Position numbers and translations under genes: made by a program. From assembly GCF_947488135.1 (NCBI RefSeq), contig NZ_CANKYW010000008.1, positions 1 to 64,000 on the forward strand: a DNA stretch of 64,000 nucleotides, read 5' to 3'. Below, piece by piece: positions 52,731 through 60,801 of this stretch. The stretch is from an uncultured Marivita sp. Its GTDB lineage: Bacteria; Pseudomonadota; Alphaproteobacteria; Rhodobacterales; Rhodobacteraceae. Under the pieces are notes generated by a model that was given only the letters and a program-made list of their open reading frames with translations, did not search any database and was not told the DNA's origin. Each line of letters opens with the position of its first letter. Position 1 is the first letter of the stretch.

Positions 52731-55700
52731 ATGAGCTTGATGATAACCGGAGTGATCGACGGCCCGCTGAGCGGCGGCGTCCCCAAGGCGATACAGCTTT
52801 ACGCGCTCGCTGATATTCCCGATCTGTCGATCTACGGCGTCGGGTCAGCGAACAACGGCGGCGGATCGGATAACGAAGAATTCACCTTCCCGGCGGTCGC
52901 GCTGGCCGCTGGATCAACCCTCTATGTCGCGTCCGAAATTCCGGGATTTACCGATTTCTTCGGCTTCGCACCCGATTACACAAGTTCCAGCGCCAGCATC
53001 AACGGCAACGACGCGATCGAGCTGTTCCAGATCGGCGCGGTGATCGACGTTTTCGGAGACATCAATGTCGACGGTTCGGGTGAGGTTTGGGATTACATGG
53101 ACGGCTGGGCCTCCCGCACGCCATCCGAAGGGCCAAACCCCATCTTCGATCCCGCCGAATGGACCTTCAGCGGCGCAAACGCTCTGGATGGCGAGACCAG
53201 CAACGCCACTGCCGCAACGCCCTTTCCCTTCCCCGATAGCGGCGGAACGGGCAGCCCCGATATCGTCATCAACGAAGTCCGCATCTCGCAATCCGGCCCG
53301 GACACGGACGATTTTGTCGAACTGTTCACGACACCCGGCGCGTCTTTCGACGGCAAGACGCTGGTCGTGCTGTCCGGCGAATTTGCACCCGGCCAGATCG
53401 ACTTTGCCATAAGCCTCGACGGCGCGGTGGCCGACGAAGACGGCTTTCTGCTCATCGCCAATAGCGAGAATCCGAACCTTGATGCGGGTGATGTCGGTGT
53501 TTTGGGCCTCGATTTCTTCGGCTCTCCGCAGACCTTCCTAGTGGTCGACGGGTTCTCCGACCTTCCTGGGGCCGATCTGGACACCGACGATGACGGCACG
53601 CTCGACACGACGCCGTGGACCGAGGTGATCGCGAGCCTGTCCTTCGAGGATGGCGATACCACCCCGGATGTCAGCTATTCCGACATGGTCATCCCCCCTG
53701 ACGGCACGTTTACCGCAGCCGGGGCCGCGCGGGACACGGACGGAACCGGGGCTTTTACCCCCCTTCCCTTCAACGACCTGTCCGCCGACACGCCGGGCAG
53801 CACGAACACCCCCGTGATCGCCCCCGACCGCGTCACCATCATGGAAATTCAGGGCGCGGGCCATGTCTCGGGCCTCGTCAGCGCGACGCCACTTGATCCG
53901 ACCACCGGCGCAAATGGTCCGCGTGTCACCACGACCGGCATCGTCACAGCGGTGGATTCCAACGGATTCTACATGCAGGACGCCACCGGCGACGGCGATA
54001 TCGCCACCTCCGACGCCATTTTCGTCTTCACCGGCAGCACCCCCACCGTAAGCACCGGGGATGAGGTGGACGTGACCGGCACAGTCTCCGAATTCTATCC
54101 CGGAGGCGCATCCAGCGGCAATCTGAGCACGACGCAGCTTGCCGGTTCGCCCGAGGTCACGGTCCTGTCCACGGGCAACGCGCTGCCAAGCGCGGTGATC
54201 CTCGGCGCGGGCGGGCGGCCCCTGCCCGACCAGAACATCGACGATGACGCCTTCGCGTCCTTCGACGTGGACACCGACGGTATCGACTATTTCGAAAGCC
54301 TCGAAGCGATGCTCGTCACCGTCCCGCAACCCGTCGCCATTTCCGGCACCAACGCCTTTGGCGAGGTCTTCGTTGCGGTCGATGGCGGTGCCGGGGCCAC
54401 CGGCCTGTCGGAACGCGGCACGCTCAATATCTCACCCGACGATTTCAACCCCGAGAAGGTGCAGATCGACTGGGATTCCACCGTCAGCCCGGGCGATGTC
54501 GCCTCGGTCAGCGTCGGCGCGGCGTTCGACGACATCATGGGCGTCGTGTCCTACAGCTTCGGCAATTACGAGATCGTGCCGACCGAAACCGTTGTCGTGA
54601 TCGAACCCTCCGCGCTCGAGGCGGAAATGACCGATCTGACGGGATCCGACACCGATCTGAGCATCGCGACCTACAACGTGCTCAATCTCGACACAAACGA
54701 TGCTGACGGAGACACCGACGTGGCCGATGGCCGTTTCGATGCGATCGCCGAACAGATCATCACCAACCTCAACAGCCCCGACATCATCGCGCTGCAAGAG
54801 GTGCAGGACAATTCCGGCTCGGTCGATGATGGTGTGATTTCCGCCTCGGCCACCTATGAGGCCCTGATCGACGCGATCGACCTTGCCGATGACGGCGTGT
54901 TGAACGACAGCACCGGCTATGCCTTCATCGACAACACCTTCATCGGCAACAACACCAGCGGCGGCCAGCCGGGCGGCAACATCCGCACCGGGTTCCTCTA
55001 CAACGAAACCCGCGTGACGCTGATCGAAGGCTCGGTGCAGACCATCGGCAGCCAGGCACCCGGTGGTGCCTTCGAGGGCGCGCGCCTGCCCCTTATCGCG
55101 AGTTTCGACTTCAACGGCGAAGAGATCACAGTGGTCAACAACCACTTCTCCTCCAAAGGCGGCAGCGCGCCGATCTTCGGGGTCGAACAGGACTTCGCGG
55201 ACCGTCAGGAAGACGTCACCGTAAACGGCTCGCTCGACGAACGTCAGGCGCAATCGGCGGCGGTCAGCAGCTTTGTTTCAGGAGCCTTGGCAGAGAATGC
55301 AGAGGCCAATGTGGTCGTTCTGGGCGATCTCAACGAGTTCGAATTCGTCTCTCCCGTCACCGGGCTCGAAGACGCCGGTCTGACCAACCTGACCAACACG
55401 CTTGATCCCGATGAACGCTACACGTTCAACTTTCAGGGCAACAGCCAATCGCTGGATCATATCCTCGTCTCCGATGCCCTGCTCGGCGGCGCGCAGTTCG
55501 ACGTGGTGCACACCAACTCCGAATTCGCCGCCACCGACAGCAGCGCCAGCGACCACGACCCCCTCCTCGCATTGCTGAGCTTCGACGCCCCGGAACCTGA
55601 CACGATCACCGTCGCGGTCACGTTCGACACCTTCGGCTTCTTCGGCTCTCGGGCGACCGAGACCGTGGAGGACGCCGTGGTCGACACCGGCCGCGTGCCG

Positions 55701-56141
55701 ACGATCCGCAACAGCCTCGATTTCGACGGGGTCGATATCGAACTCGGCGCCAGTGCCGGGGGCGTTGAATATGTGACCAGCTACAAGGGCGAAATCGGGG
55801 TCTTCTCGTTCGGCGACAGGGTCTTCCGCGGCGAGGCAGGATTGGTCAACGATGACGAAACCCTGATCTTCGACATCGAAGACGGCGCATTTGGCGATGC
55901 GCTCATGGCGATGTTCGATTTTGCCACCGTGAAAGGGTCTGGCAATGTCGAAATCGCGTTCTTCAACGACGGGGTAGAGATCGGATCGCAGGTCGCGTCC
56001 GCCGCAAGCGGCTCTGTCACGGCGGAACTCGACGGTCAGAGCTTCGACAGCGTTGAGCTTTCCGCCCTCGGCAACACCGCGTTTTCGCTGGTCGGGTTTT
56101 CCTTCGAGCGAACTGCGATGGATGATTTCCTGATCGTGTAA
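52731..56141 (+). CDS. Large secreted ExeM/NucH-like nuclease with lamin-tail-like domain
   Basis: Acidic protein of 1136 aa. Residues 1-190 and ~190-330 form two lamin-tail-like domains (NDAIELFQIGAVIDVFGD; NEVRISQSGPDTDDFVELF). An OB-fold-like segment (~390-600) precedes an endonuclease/exonuclease/phosphatase domain (~640-960). Catalytic motifs are SIATYNVLNLD, IIALQEVQDN, VVNNHFSSKGG, VVLGDLNEFE and SASDHDPLLAL. There is no N-terminal signal; a C-terminal ~170-aa domain ending MDDFLIV and many Asp-rich turns suggest type I secretion. It probably degrades extracellular DNA for phosphate or nutrients. Confidence 0.85.
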   Translation: MSLMITGVIDGPLSGGVPKAIQLYALADIPDLSIYGVGSANNGGGSDNEEFTFPAVALAAGSTLYVASEIPGFTDFFGFAPDYTSSSASINGNDAIELFQIGAVIDVFGDINVDGSGEVWDYMDGWASRTPSEGPNPIFDPAEWTFSGANALDGETSNATAATPFPFPDSGGTGSPDIVINEVRISQSGPDTDDFVELFTTPGASFDGKTLVVLSGEFAPGQIDFAISLDGAVADEDGFLLIANSENPNLDAGDVGVLGLDFFGSPQTFLVVDGFSDLPGADLDTDDDGTLDTTPWTEVIASLSFEDGDTTPDVSYSDMVIPPDGTFTAAGAARDTDGTGAFTPLPFNDLSADTPGSTNTPVIAPDRVTIMEIQGAGHVSGLVSATPLDPTTGANGPRVTTTGIVTAVDSNGFYMQDATGDGDIATSDAIFVFTGSTPTVSTGDEVDVTGTVSEFYPGGASSGNLSTTQLAGSPEVTVLSTGNALPSAVILGAGGRPLPDQNIDDDAFASFDVDTDGIDYFESLEAMLVTVPQPVAISGTNAFGEVFVAVDGGAGATGLSERGTLNISPDDFNPEKVQIDWDSTVSPGDVASVSVGAAFDDIMGVVSYSFGNYEIVPTETVVVIEPSALEAEMTDLTGSDTDLSIATYNVLNLDTNDADGDTDVADGRFDAIAEQIITNLNSPDIIALQEVQDNSGSVDDGVISASATYEALIDAIDLADDGVLNDSTGYAFIDNTFIGNNTSGGQPGGNIRTGFLYNETRVTLIEGSVQTIGSQAPGGAFEGARLPLIASFDFNGEEITVVNNHFSSKGGSAPIFGVEQDFADRQEDVTVNGSLDERQAQSAAVSSFVSGALAENAEANVVVLGDLNEFEFVSPVTGLEDAGLTNLTNTLDPDERYTFNFQGNSQSLDHILVSDALLGGAQFDVVHTNSEFAATDSSASDHDPLLALLSFDAPEPDTITVAVTFDTFGFFGSRATETVEDAVVDTGRVPTIRNSLDFDGVDIELGASAGGVEYVTSYKGEIGVFSFGDRVFRGEAGLVNDDETLIFDIEDGAFGDALMAMFDFATVKGSGNVEIAFFNDGVEIGSQVASAASGSVTAELDGQSFDSVELSALGNTAFSLVGFSFERTAMDDFLIV

Positions 56142-56181
56142 ACGGGCGCGAAATCTCCTCGATTGACTTCGCTAACTCCGG

Positions 56182-56218
56182 AAACAGTCTCTAACCGCCG
56201 CGTTAGAGACTGTTTTTT
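56182..56218 (+). terminator. Strong terminator of the nuclease gene
   Basis: A 14-bp perfect stem (AAACAGTCTCTAAC / GTTAGAGACTGTTT) with a 6-nt loop is followed by more T residues. The stem contains GTCTCTAAC, a word that recurs twice inside repA, so the palindrome may also serve as a protein-binding site. Confidence 0.85.
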
Positions 56219-56539
56219 CGTTCTGCTGCGCCCGGATACAACTCGATTCGGCCGGAAGCCACCGCAAGTGTGCCCTCGCTGGCACCACCTGTCATGGGGT
56301 CTGAGAGCGACTTATTTCGCACCAGAGCCACGCAAATGTGGAATTTCCCAGATAAATGACAATATTTTCAGTGAGTTACAAACTTCCTTGCGTTGGCCGA
56401 CAGAAAAATATCAACATCTGGACGCAGCCCGTGCAGGCGACCCTGCGAAGAAAGCTTGCCAAACGGCCCCTCGCTTGCCTAAAAGAAACGATAAATAAAG
56501 CGCTGACGCAAAACAGCGTTACTGAGCAGAGGCAATGAG
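56219..56539. other. Upstream region of the repABC operon
   Basis: About 320 bp, more AT-rich than the surroundings, with no credible ORF. It should hold the repABC promoter and RepA operator. Short AT-rich blocks (GACAATATTTTCAG near 56358; ACGATAAATAAAGCG near 56489) are visible, but I cannot assign -35/-10 boxes with confidence. Confidence 0.45.
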
Positions 56540-57712
56540 ATGGACGCGATCCACATCAATCGGCGTATCCGCGAGAACGCCGAGAACCTGAGCGATGCGC
56601 TGGAAAGCCACATGCTCAAGGTCTTCGCCCCCGACGCCCGCAAGGAGCTGCGACGCTTCAATGCCCGTGAAGTGGCGGACCTTCTCGGGATTTCCACCTC
56701 TTTCCTGCGAAAGCTGCATTTCGACGACCGTATCCCGGACGTGCATACCACGCCCGGAGGCCGGCGCCACTATACCGCCGCCGATATCCAGGTGGTGCGC
56801 GAGGCGCTGGAGCAGACCGCCAAGACCAAGGGCGCCTACATGCGCGGGCGGCGGCCCGGTGACAAGTTGCAGGTGCTGTCCTTCCTGAACTTCAAGGGCG
56901 GATCCGGCAAGACCACGTCTTCGGTCCACACCGCGCAGCGACTGGCACTCAAGGGCTACCGCGTTCTGTGTGTCGATATCGACCCGCAAGCGTCTCTAAC
57001 CACGCTGTTCGGCTATAGACCGGAGTATGATTTCCTTCACTCCGGCACCGTTTACGACGCCATCCGCTACGATGACCCCCTGCCCTTGTCAGCCGTCATC
57101 CAGCAGACCTATTTCACCGGAATCGACCTCGCCCCCGGCGGGCTGTTGTTGCAGGAATTCGAACACGAAACCCCGCAGGCACTGCGCCACAACATCCAGC
57201 CGCCGTTCTTTTCGCGTATGGCCACCGCCCTGCAAGAGGTCGAGGACCGCTATGACGTGGTGATCTTCGATTGCCCGCCGCAGCTTGGCTATCTCACCAT
57301 GTCGGCGCTTTGTGCCTCCACCGGCGTGCTGATCACCGTCATTCCCAACATGCTCGATATCGCGTCCATGTCGCAATTCCTGCAAATGAGCGCCGATCTT
57401 CTGGATGTCGTCTCTAACGCAGGCGCAAGCATGGAATTCGACTTCCTGCGCTTCCTCATCAACCGCTACGAGGCCAATGACGGACCGCAGCAACAGGTGG
57501 TCGCCTTCCTGCGTCAGCTCTTCGGCGACGAGGTGATGGTGGCCCCCGTTCTCAAATCCACCGCGATCTCGGATGCGGGGCTGACGCACCAGACCGTTTA
57601 CGAGGTGGACCGGTCACAATTCCACCGCAACACCTACGACCGTGCGGTGGATTCACTAAACCTTGTGAACGATGAAATCGAGTTGCTGATGCAAAACGCA
57701 TGGGGGCGCTGA
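56540..57712 (+). CDS. repA: Plasmid partition ATPase RepA (repABC family)
   Basis: ParA-type partition protein of 390 aa. The N-terminal ~110 residues hold a MerR-like DNA-binding region (FNAREVADLLGISTSFLRKL, TPGGRRHYTAADIQ), as in repABC RepA proteins. The ATPase domain has the deviant Walker A FLNFKGGSGKTTSS, VLCVDIDPQASLTTLFG and VVIFDCPPQLGYLTMSAL. With RepB it segregates the replicon and represses the operon. It ends in a TGATG junction with repB. Two rare-codon GTCTCTAAC words occur at 56992 and 57410. Confidence 0.95.
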   Translation: MDAIHINRRIRENAENLSDALESHMLKVFAPDARKELRRFNAREVADLLGISTSFLRKLHFDDRIPDVHTTPGGRRHYTAADIQVVREALEQTAKTKGAYMRGRRPGDKLQVLSFLNFKGGSGKTTSSVHTAQRLALKGYRVLCVDIDPQASLTTLFGYRPEYDFLHSGTVYDAIRYDDPLPLSAVIQQTYFTGIDLAPGGLLLQEFEHETPQALRHNIQPPFFSRMATALQEVEDRYDVVIFDCPPQLGYLTMSALCASTGVLITVIPNMLDIASMSQFLQMSADLLDVVSNAGASMEFDFLRFLINRYEANDGPQQQVVAFLRQLFGDEVMVAPVLKSTAISDAGLTHQTVYEVDRSQFHRNTYDRAVDSLNLVNDEIELLMQNAWGR

Positions 57713-58665
57713 TGGCACGTAAAGGCATTTTAACCACTGAACCGAACACCTCACCGAAACGGCGGGCACCCGAACCGGTCGCACCGCGCGGAGCCGTGGG
57801 CGCGCTGCAAAGCTCGCTGACCAAGCTCCAGGAAAACGCGGTGCAGGACATCGCGGCGCATTTGATCGACGACGCGGGCATCGAAGACCGGCTGGCAATC
57901 GACCCGGACTCACAGGCACAGCTCAAGGCAAGCCTGAAAACCTATGGTCAGCAGGTTCCGGTGCTCTTGCGCCCCAACCTCGACAAGCCGGGCCGCTACG
58001 AGATCGTCTATGGCCGCCGCCGTCTGGCCGCGCTGCGCGATCTCGGAATGCCGGTCAAGGCGATGGTGCGCAATCTGGACGATCACGCGTTGGTGCTGGC
58101 CCAGGGCCAGGAAAACACCGCCCGGCAGGACCTGAGCTTTATCGAAAAGGCCAGTTTTGCCACCCAGCTCGCGCAATCCGACTATGACCGGCAAACCATC
58201 GCCGCGGCGCTCTCGATCGACCTGCCGATGGTCAGCCGTTTGCTCAAGATCGGCACCGAACTTCCGCTGGAGTTTCTCCGCCGCATCGGGTCGGCCCCGG
58301 GCATCGGGCGCGACCGCTGGACCGCGCTTGTCAAGATGTTCAACGACGACCCGAACGCCCGTCGTCGTGCCTACGAGACGTCGCGCAGCGCGGGCTTCGA
58401 CGAACTGCCTTCGGATGACCGGTTTGAAAAGACCTTTACCGCCGCCGCCAACAAGCGCCGTCCGGCTGACACGCCGCCGACCCCGAAGGCCCGCACGCTG
58501 CGCGGCAGGGATGGCACGGCGATTGCCGACATCCGCAGCACACGGCGCGGTGTGACGCTGAACATCCCGGCGCGCGACGGCTTCGATGCCTGGATCGCAG
58601 AACACGCCGAGACCCTGATTTCCGACCTTCACGACCGCTGGCAAAAAGAGCGGACGGAAGACTGA
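57712..58665 (+). CDS. repB: Plasmid partition DNA-binding protein RepB (ParB family)
   Basis: ParB-like protein of 317 aa. The ParB N-terminal domain (residues ~60-150) has QVPVLLRPNLDKPGRYEIVYGRRRLAALRDLG and the GQENTARQDLSFIEKASFA segment. A central helix-turn-helix follows (DRQTIAAALSIDLPMVSRLLKI). The C-terminal RepB-specific region ends in a helical dimerisation segment. It binds parS-like palindromes and RepA. ATG 57712 overlaps the repA stop by 1 bp; the four-residue track extension is not needed. Confidence 0.95.
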   Translation: MARKGILTTEPNTSPKRRAPEPVAPRGAVGALQSSLTKLQENAVQDIAAHLIDDAGIEDRLAIDPDSQAQLKASLKTYGQQVPVLLRPNLDKPGRYEIVYGRRRLAALRDLGMPVKAMVRNLDDHALVLAQGQENTARQDLSFIEKASFATQLAQSDYDRQTIAAALSIDLPMVSRLLKIGTELPLEFLRRIGSAPGIGRDRWTALVKMFNDDPNARRRAYETSRSAGFDELPSDDRFEKTFTAAANKRRPADTPPTPKARTLRGRDGTAIADIRSTRRGVTLNIPARDGFDAWIAEHAETLISDLHDRWQKERTED

Positions 58666-58711
58666 GGCACCGAAAACCAGACCTAAGGAGGCACGAGCAG
58701 AAGCCGACAAA

Positions 58712-58760
58712 AGAAAAGCCCCCCAGGAGTCTCCCGGAAGGCCCTTCTCAATCTTCGCAC
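58712..58760 (-). ncRNA. Probable antisense (incA/ctRNA) between repB and repC
   Basis: In repABC plasmids a short antisense RNA from this gap represses repC. On minus I see TTGACA (58789-58794), a 17-nt spacer and CTATCT (58766-58771) as a promoter. A transcript of about 45-50 nt would end in a hairpin built on GGAG/CTCC and GCC/GGC, followed by TTTTCTTTT at 58709-58717. Position, size and terminator fit the family. The exact ends are estimated. Confidence 0.65.
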
Positions 58761-58845
58761 CTTTGAGATAGCAACCGGACTCCAACCCTGTCAACTCCAT
58801 GTCGCGGCATGGGGGCAGGATTTTGTTGTCTTTCGTGAAAATTTG

Positions 58846-59982
58846 ATGAGCTATGCGTTCCAGACACCCGTCGGGCGGCCGGTCGAGGCTTGCCTGACGG
58901 CTGACAACCCCGCCATCGGCCCCGACAAGTGGCAGATCCTGTCCGCTTTGACCGACGCCGCCGACCGCTTTGGCCTGAGCCACAGACCGCTCTGCGTGCT
59001 CCGCGCCTTGCTGACCTTCCTGCCCGAACGCCACATCCCCGAGGGCCACCGCGCCATCGTCTTTCCCGCAAACCGAACTCTCTCGGATCGGCTGGGCGGA
59101 ATGCCGGAAAGCACGCTGCGGCGGCATCTGGCGACATTGGTCAAGGCCGGGATTGTCAGCCGTCACGACAGCCCGAACCGCAAACGATACGCAAAACGTA
59201 TCAAAGGCGGGATCGCGCTGGCCTTCGGCATCGACCTCGCACCGCTGGTGAAAAAGGCGCGCGCTATTCTGAACGCAGCTCAAGAGGCACAGGAGCGCGC
59301 CGAGAGGCTTCAGGTGCTTCGCGCCCGTCTCATCTCTTTGCGCCACGAGCTGCGCGTCTCGGATAGGGCAGGGGAGGCGGAGGCGCTTTGCGAAGATGTC
59401 GCCCGTGCGCTGCGGCGCAAACTCTCCGAGGCGGACCTGCGAGACTGGCTGAGCCGTCTGGAACACGCTTTGAAAAACAGCATCAACGCAGAAGAAATGA
59501 GCGCCAGCGACATCCAGAATGAGCGGCACATACAGGGTAAAAAAAGATTAAACTCTGACTCTGAAGCACCCGACCAACCCGCGATTGTCAGCCGGACAGA
59601 AATTGCTGAGAAAGACAGGCGCACCGGTCCGAAGCAAACCGAGATCAGCCTTCGCCAGGTGATTGACCGATACCCCGGTTTTCAGTGCTTCTTCCCCGAT
59701 CCGGTTCGGTCCTGGAGAGACCTCGAAGAGATTGCCAGCCGTCTCGCCCCGATGATGGGGATCGATCAACCTGTCTACGCCGAAGCGCGGCAGCGCATGG
59801 GCCCGGTCGCCAACATTGTCACCGTGCTTTACATCCACGACCGGTTGGCAGAGATCAAAAACCCGGGCGCGTATCTGCGGCGCCTCAGTCAGACCGCACC
59901 TCGGCATGGGTTTGACGTGATGGCCCTGCTGCACGGCGGGAAATCGGGAAAATTGTCAGCTGACAATCCAGAAACCGTATGA
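58846..59982 (+). CDS. repC: Plasmid replication initiator RepC (repABC family)
   Basis: Replication initiator of 378 aa. RepC features are DKWQILSALTDAADRFGLSHRPLCVLRALLTFLPE near the start, followed by the HTH region LSDRLGGMPESTLRRHLATLVKAGIVSRHDSPNRKRY. The C-terminal domain (~260-360) includes the AGPVANIVTVLYIHDRL-type helix. ATG 58846 is preferred to TTG 58843. The gene contains an AT-rich stretch that may be the origin, and copies of a GGCTGACAATC-like word, including a full palindrome at its 3' end. Confidence 0.95.
   Translation: MSYAFQTPVGRPVEACLTADNPAIGPDKWQILSALTDAADRFGLSHRPLCVLRALLTFLPERHIPEGHRAIVFPANRTLSDRLGGMPESTLRRHLATLVKAGIVSRHDSPNRKRYAKRIKGGIALAFGIDLAPLVKKARAILNAAQEAQERAERLQVLRARLISLRHELRVSDRAGEAEALCEDVARALRRKLSEADLRDWLSRLEHALKNSINAEEMSASDIQNERHIQGKKRLNSDSEAPDQPAIVSRTEIAEKDRRTGPKQTEISLRQVIDRYPGFQCFFPDPVRSWRDLEEIASRLAPMMGIDQPVYAEARQRMGPVANIVTVLYIHDRLAEIKNPGAYLRRLSQTAPRHGFDVMALLHGGKSGKLSADNPETV
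59530..59560. other. AT-rich stretch in repC, candidate origin of replication
   Basis: The sequence around GGGTAAAAAAAGATTAAAC is the most AT-rich part of repC. The repABC origin is known to lie inside repC, usually in its AT-rich middle, which fits this position. No experimental boundary can be drawn. Confidence 0.4.
59952..59967. promoter_or_regulatory. Candidate parS partition site at the 3' end of repC
   Basis: ATTGTCAGCTGACAAT is a perfect 16-bp palindrome. It has the same length and the same central GC and TT/AA positions as the 16-bp palindromic parS pattern described for rhizobial repABC plasmids, differing only in the outermost bases. It uses codons rare for this gene (TCA, GCT, AAT), suggesting selection for the DNA sequence. 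Confidence 0.55.
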
Positions 59983-60242
59983 AAAACAATGGGTTGTCTG
60001 TTTTGAACCGTCTGACAATCGGTCGATATGGGTGTTTTGAGCGCCAAAAGGCTGTGGGAAGCCACTCAGTGTCTGGATCGGACGTCCATAGCATCAGTTC
60101 TCGGCAAATAGACGGGGCAGGGCAACTGCGTCGCACCGACCTTGCCAAAAACTCGGACAATACCGTGACCACGGCCCTCACTTGCCAGAAATCCGCGCAT
60201 ATCCTATCTTCCCATGTCATACGCATGATCCATGGGTGCAAG

Positions 60243-60464
60243 ATGGGACGCATCAAGGTGAACCTGACGCTCGACGCGGACGTGGCCAACGCGGCGCGGG
60301 AGCTTGGGCTGAACATGTCGCGCCTCGCCGAAGCCGCGATTTCCGACGCTGCCAAGCTGGAACGCAACCGCGTGTGGCGGGAAAAGAACAAGGCCGCCAT
60401 CGACACCTATGCCAAGGAAGTCGAACGCGAGGGTCTGGCGCTGTCGCGATTCCGCAGCTTCTAG
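60243..60464 (+). CDS. ccdA: CcdA-family antitoxin
   Basis: Antitoxin of 73 aa. The N-terminal ribbon-helix-helix reads RIKVNLTLDADVANAARELGLNMSRLAEAAI, and the acidic/basic C-terminal tail (WREKNKAAIDTYAKEVEREG) matches the CcdB-neutralising region of CcdA proteins. ATG 60243 is chosen over the 161-aa track ORF, whose first 88 residues look noncoding. It lies 12 bp before ccdB and 260 bp after repC. CcdA binds CcdB and represses the operon. Confidence 0.85.
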   Translation: MGRIKVNLTLDADVANAARELGLNMSRLAEAAISDAAKLERNRVWREKNKAAIDTYAKEVEREGLALSRFRSF

Positions 60465-60476
60465 GCGGGGCAGGGG

Positions 60477-60770
60477 ATGGCGCAGTTCGATCTTTTTCGC
60501 CTTGGCAACGGGCAACTGGTCGTGGACCTGCAAACCGACCTGATCGGCATTGACGCCACCCGCATCGTCGCACCGCTGCGCGACGCTGGCCGCTACGCCG
60601 CGTTCCCGGGCCTCACGCCCCAGGTCGAGGTGGACGGCACCACATGGATCGTCCGCACGCAGGAGCTCGCTGCGGTGCCGGGTTCGGAGTTGCGCGATTG
60701 CGTGGGGTCACTTGCCGATCATCGCGACGCGCTGAAACGGGCGCTGGACATTCTGATCGACGGGGTTTGA
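60477..60770 (+). CDS. ccdB: CcdB-family gyrase-targeting toxin
   Basis: CcdB-like toxin of 97 aa (E. coli F CcdB has 101). Core motifs are QFDLFRLGNGQLVVDLQTDLI, RIVAPLRDA, PQVEVDGTTWIVRTQELAAVP and the helix ADHRDALKRALDILIDGV. The F-plasmid toxin ends WGI, with Trp99 important for gyrase poisoning; here the aligned end is DGV, so activity may be altered. With ccdA beside repC it most likely stabilises the replicon by killing plasmid-free cells. Confidence 0.85.
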   Translation: MAQFDLFRLGNGQLVVDLQTDLIGIDATRIVAPLRDAGRYAAFPGLTPQVEVDGTTWIVRTQELAAVPGSELRDCVGSLADHRDALKRALDILIDGV

Positions 60771-60801
60771 ACGGCTGACACATCGGTGCGGCCAGATCCC
60801 C

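Larger units (their letters stand above)
58898..60020. repeat. Dispersed CGGCTGACAATC-type words within and after repC
   Basis: Close copies of CGGCTGACAATC lie at 58898-58909 (one mismatch), 59151-59162 (inverted, exact), 59583-59594 (inverted, exact) and 60009-60020 (one mismatch). A full palindrome of the core is at 59952-59967. They could be RepB or RepC binding half-sites. Two copies encode IVSR, so protein constraint explains part of the similarity. Confidence 0.45.

Noticed and set aside
59979-60242. N-terminal extension of ccdA to a 161-aa protein
   Set aside because: The first 88 residues are unlike CcdA and unlike coding sequence here; the antitoxin begins naturally at 60243.
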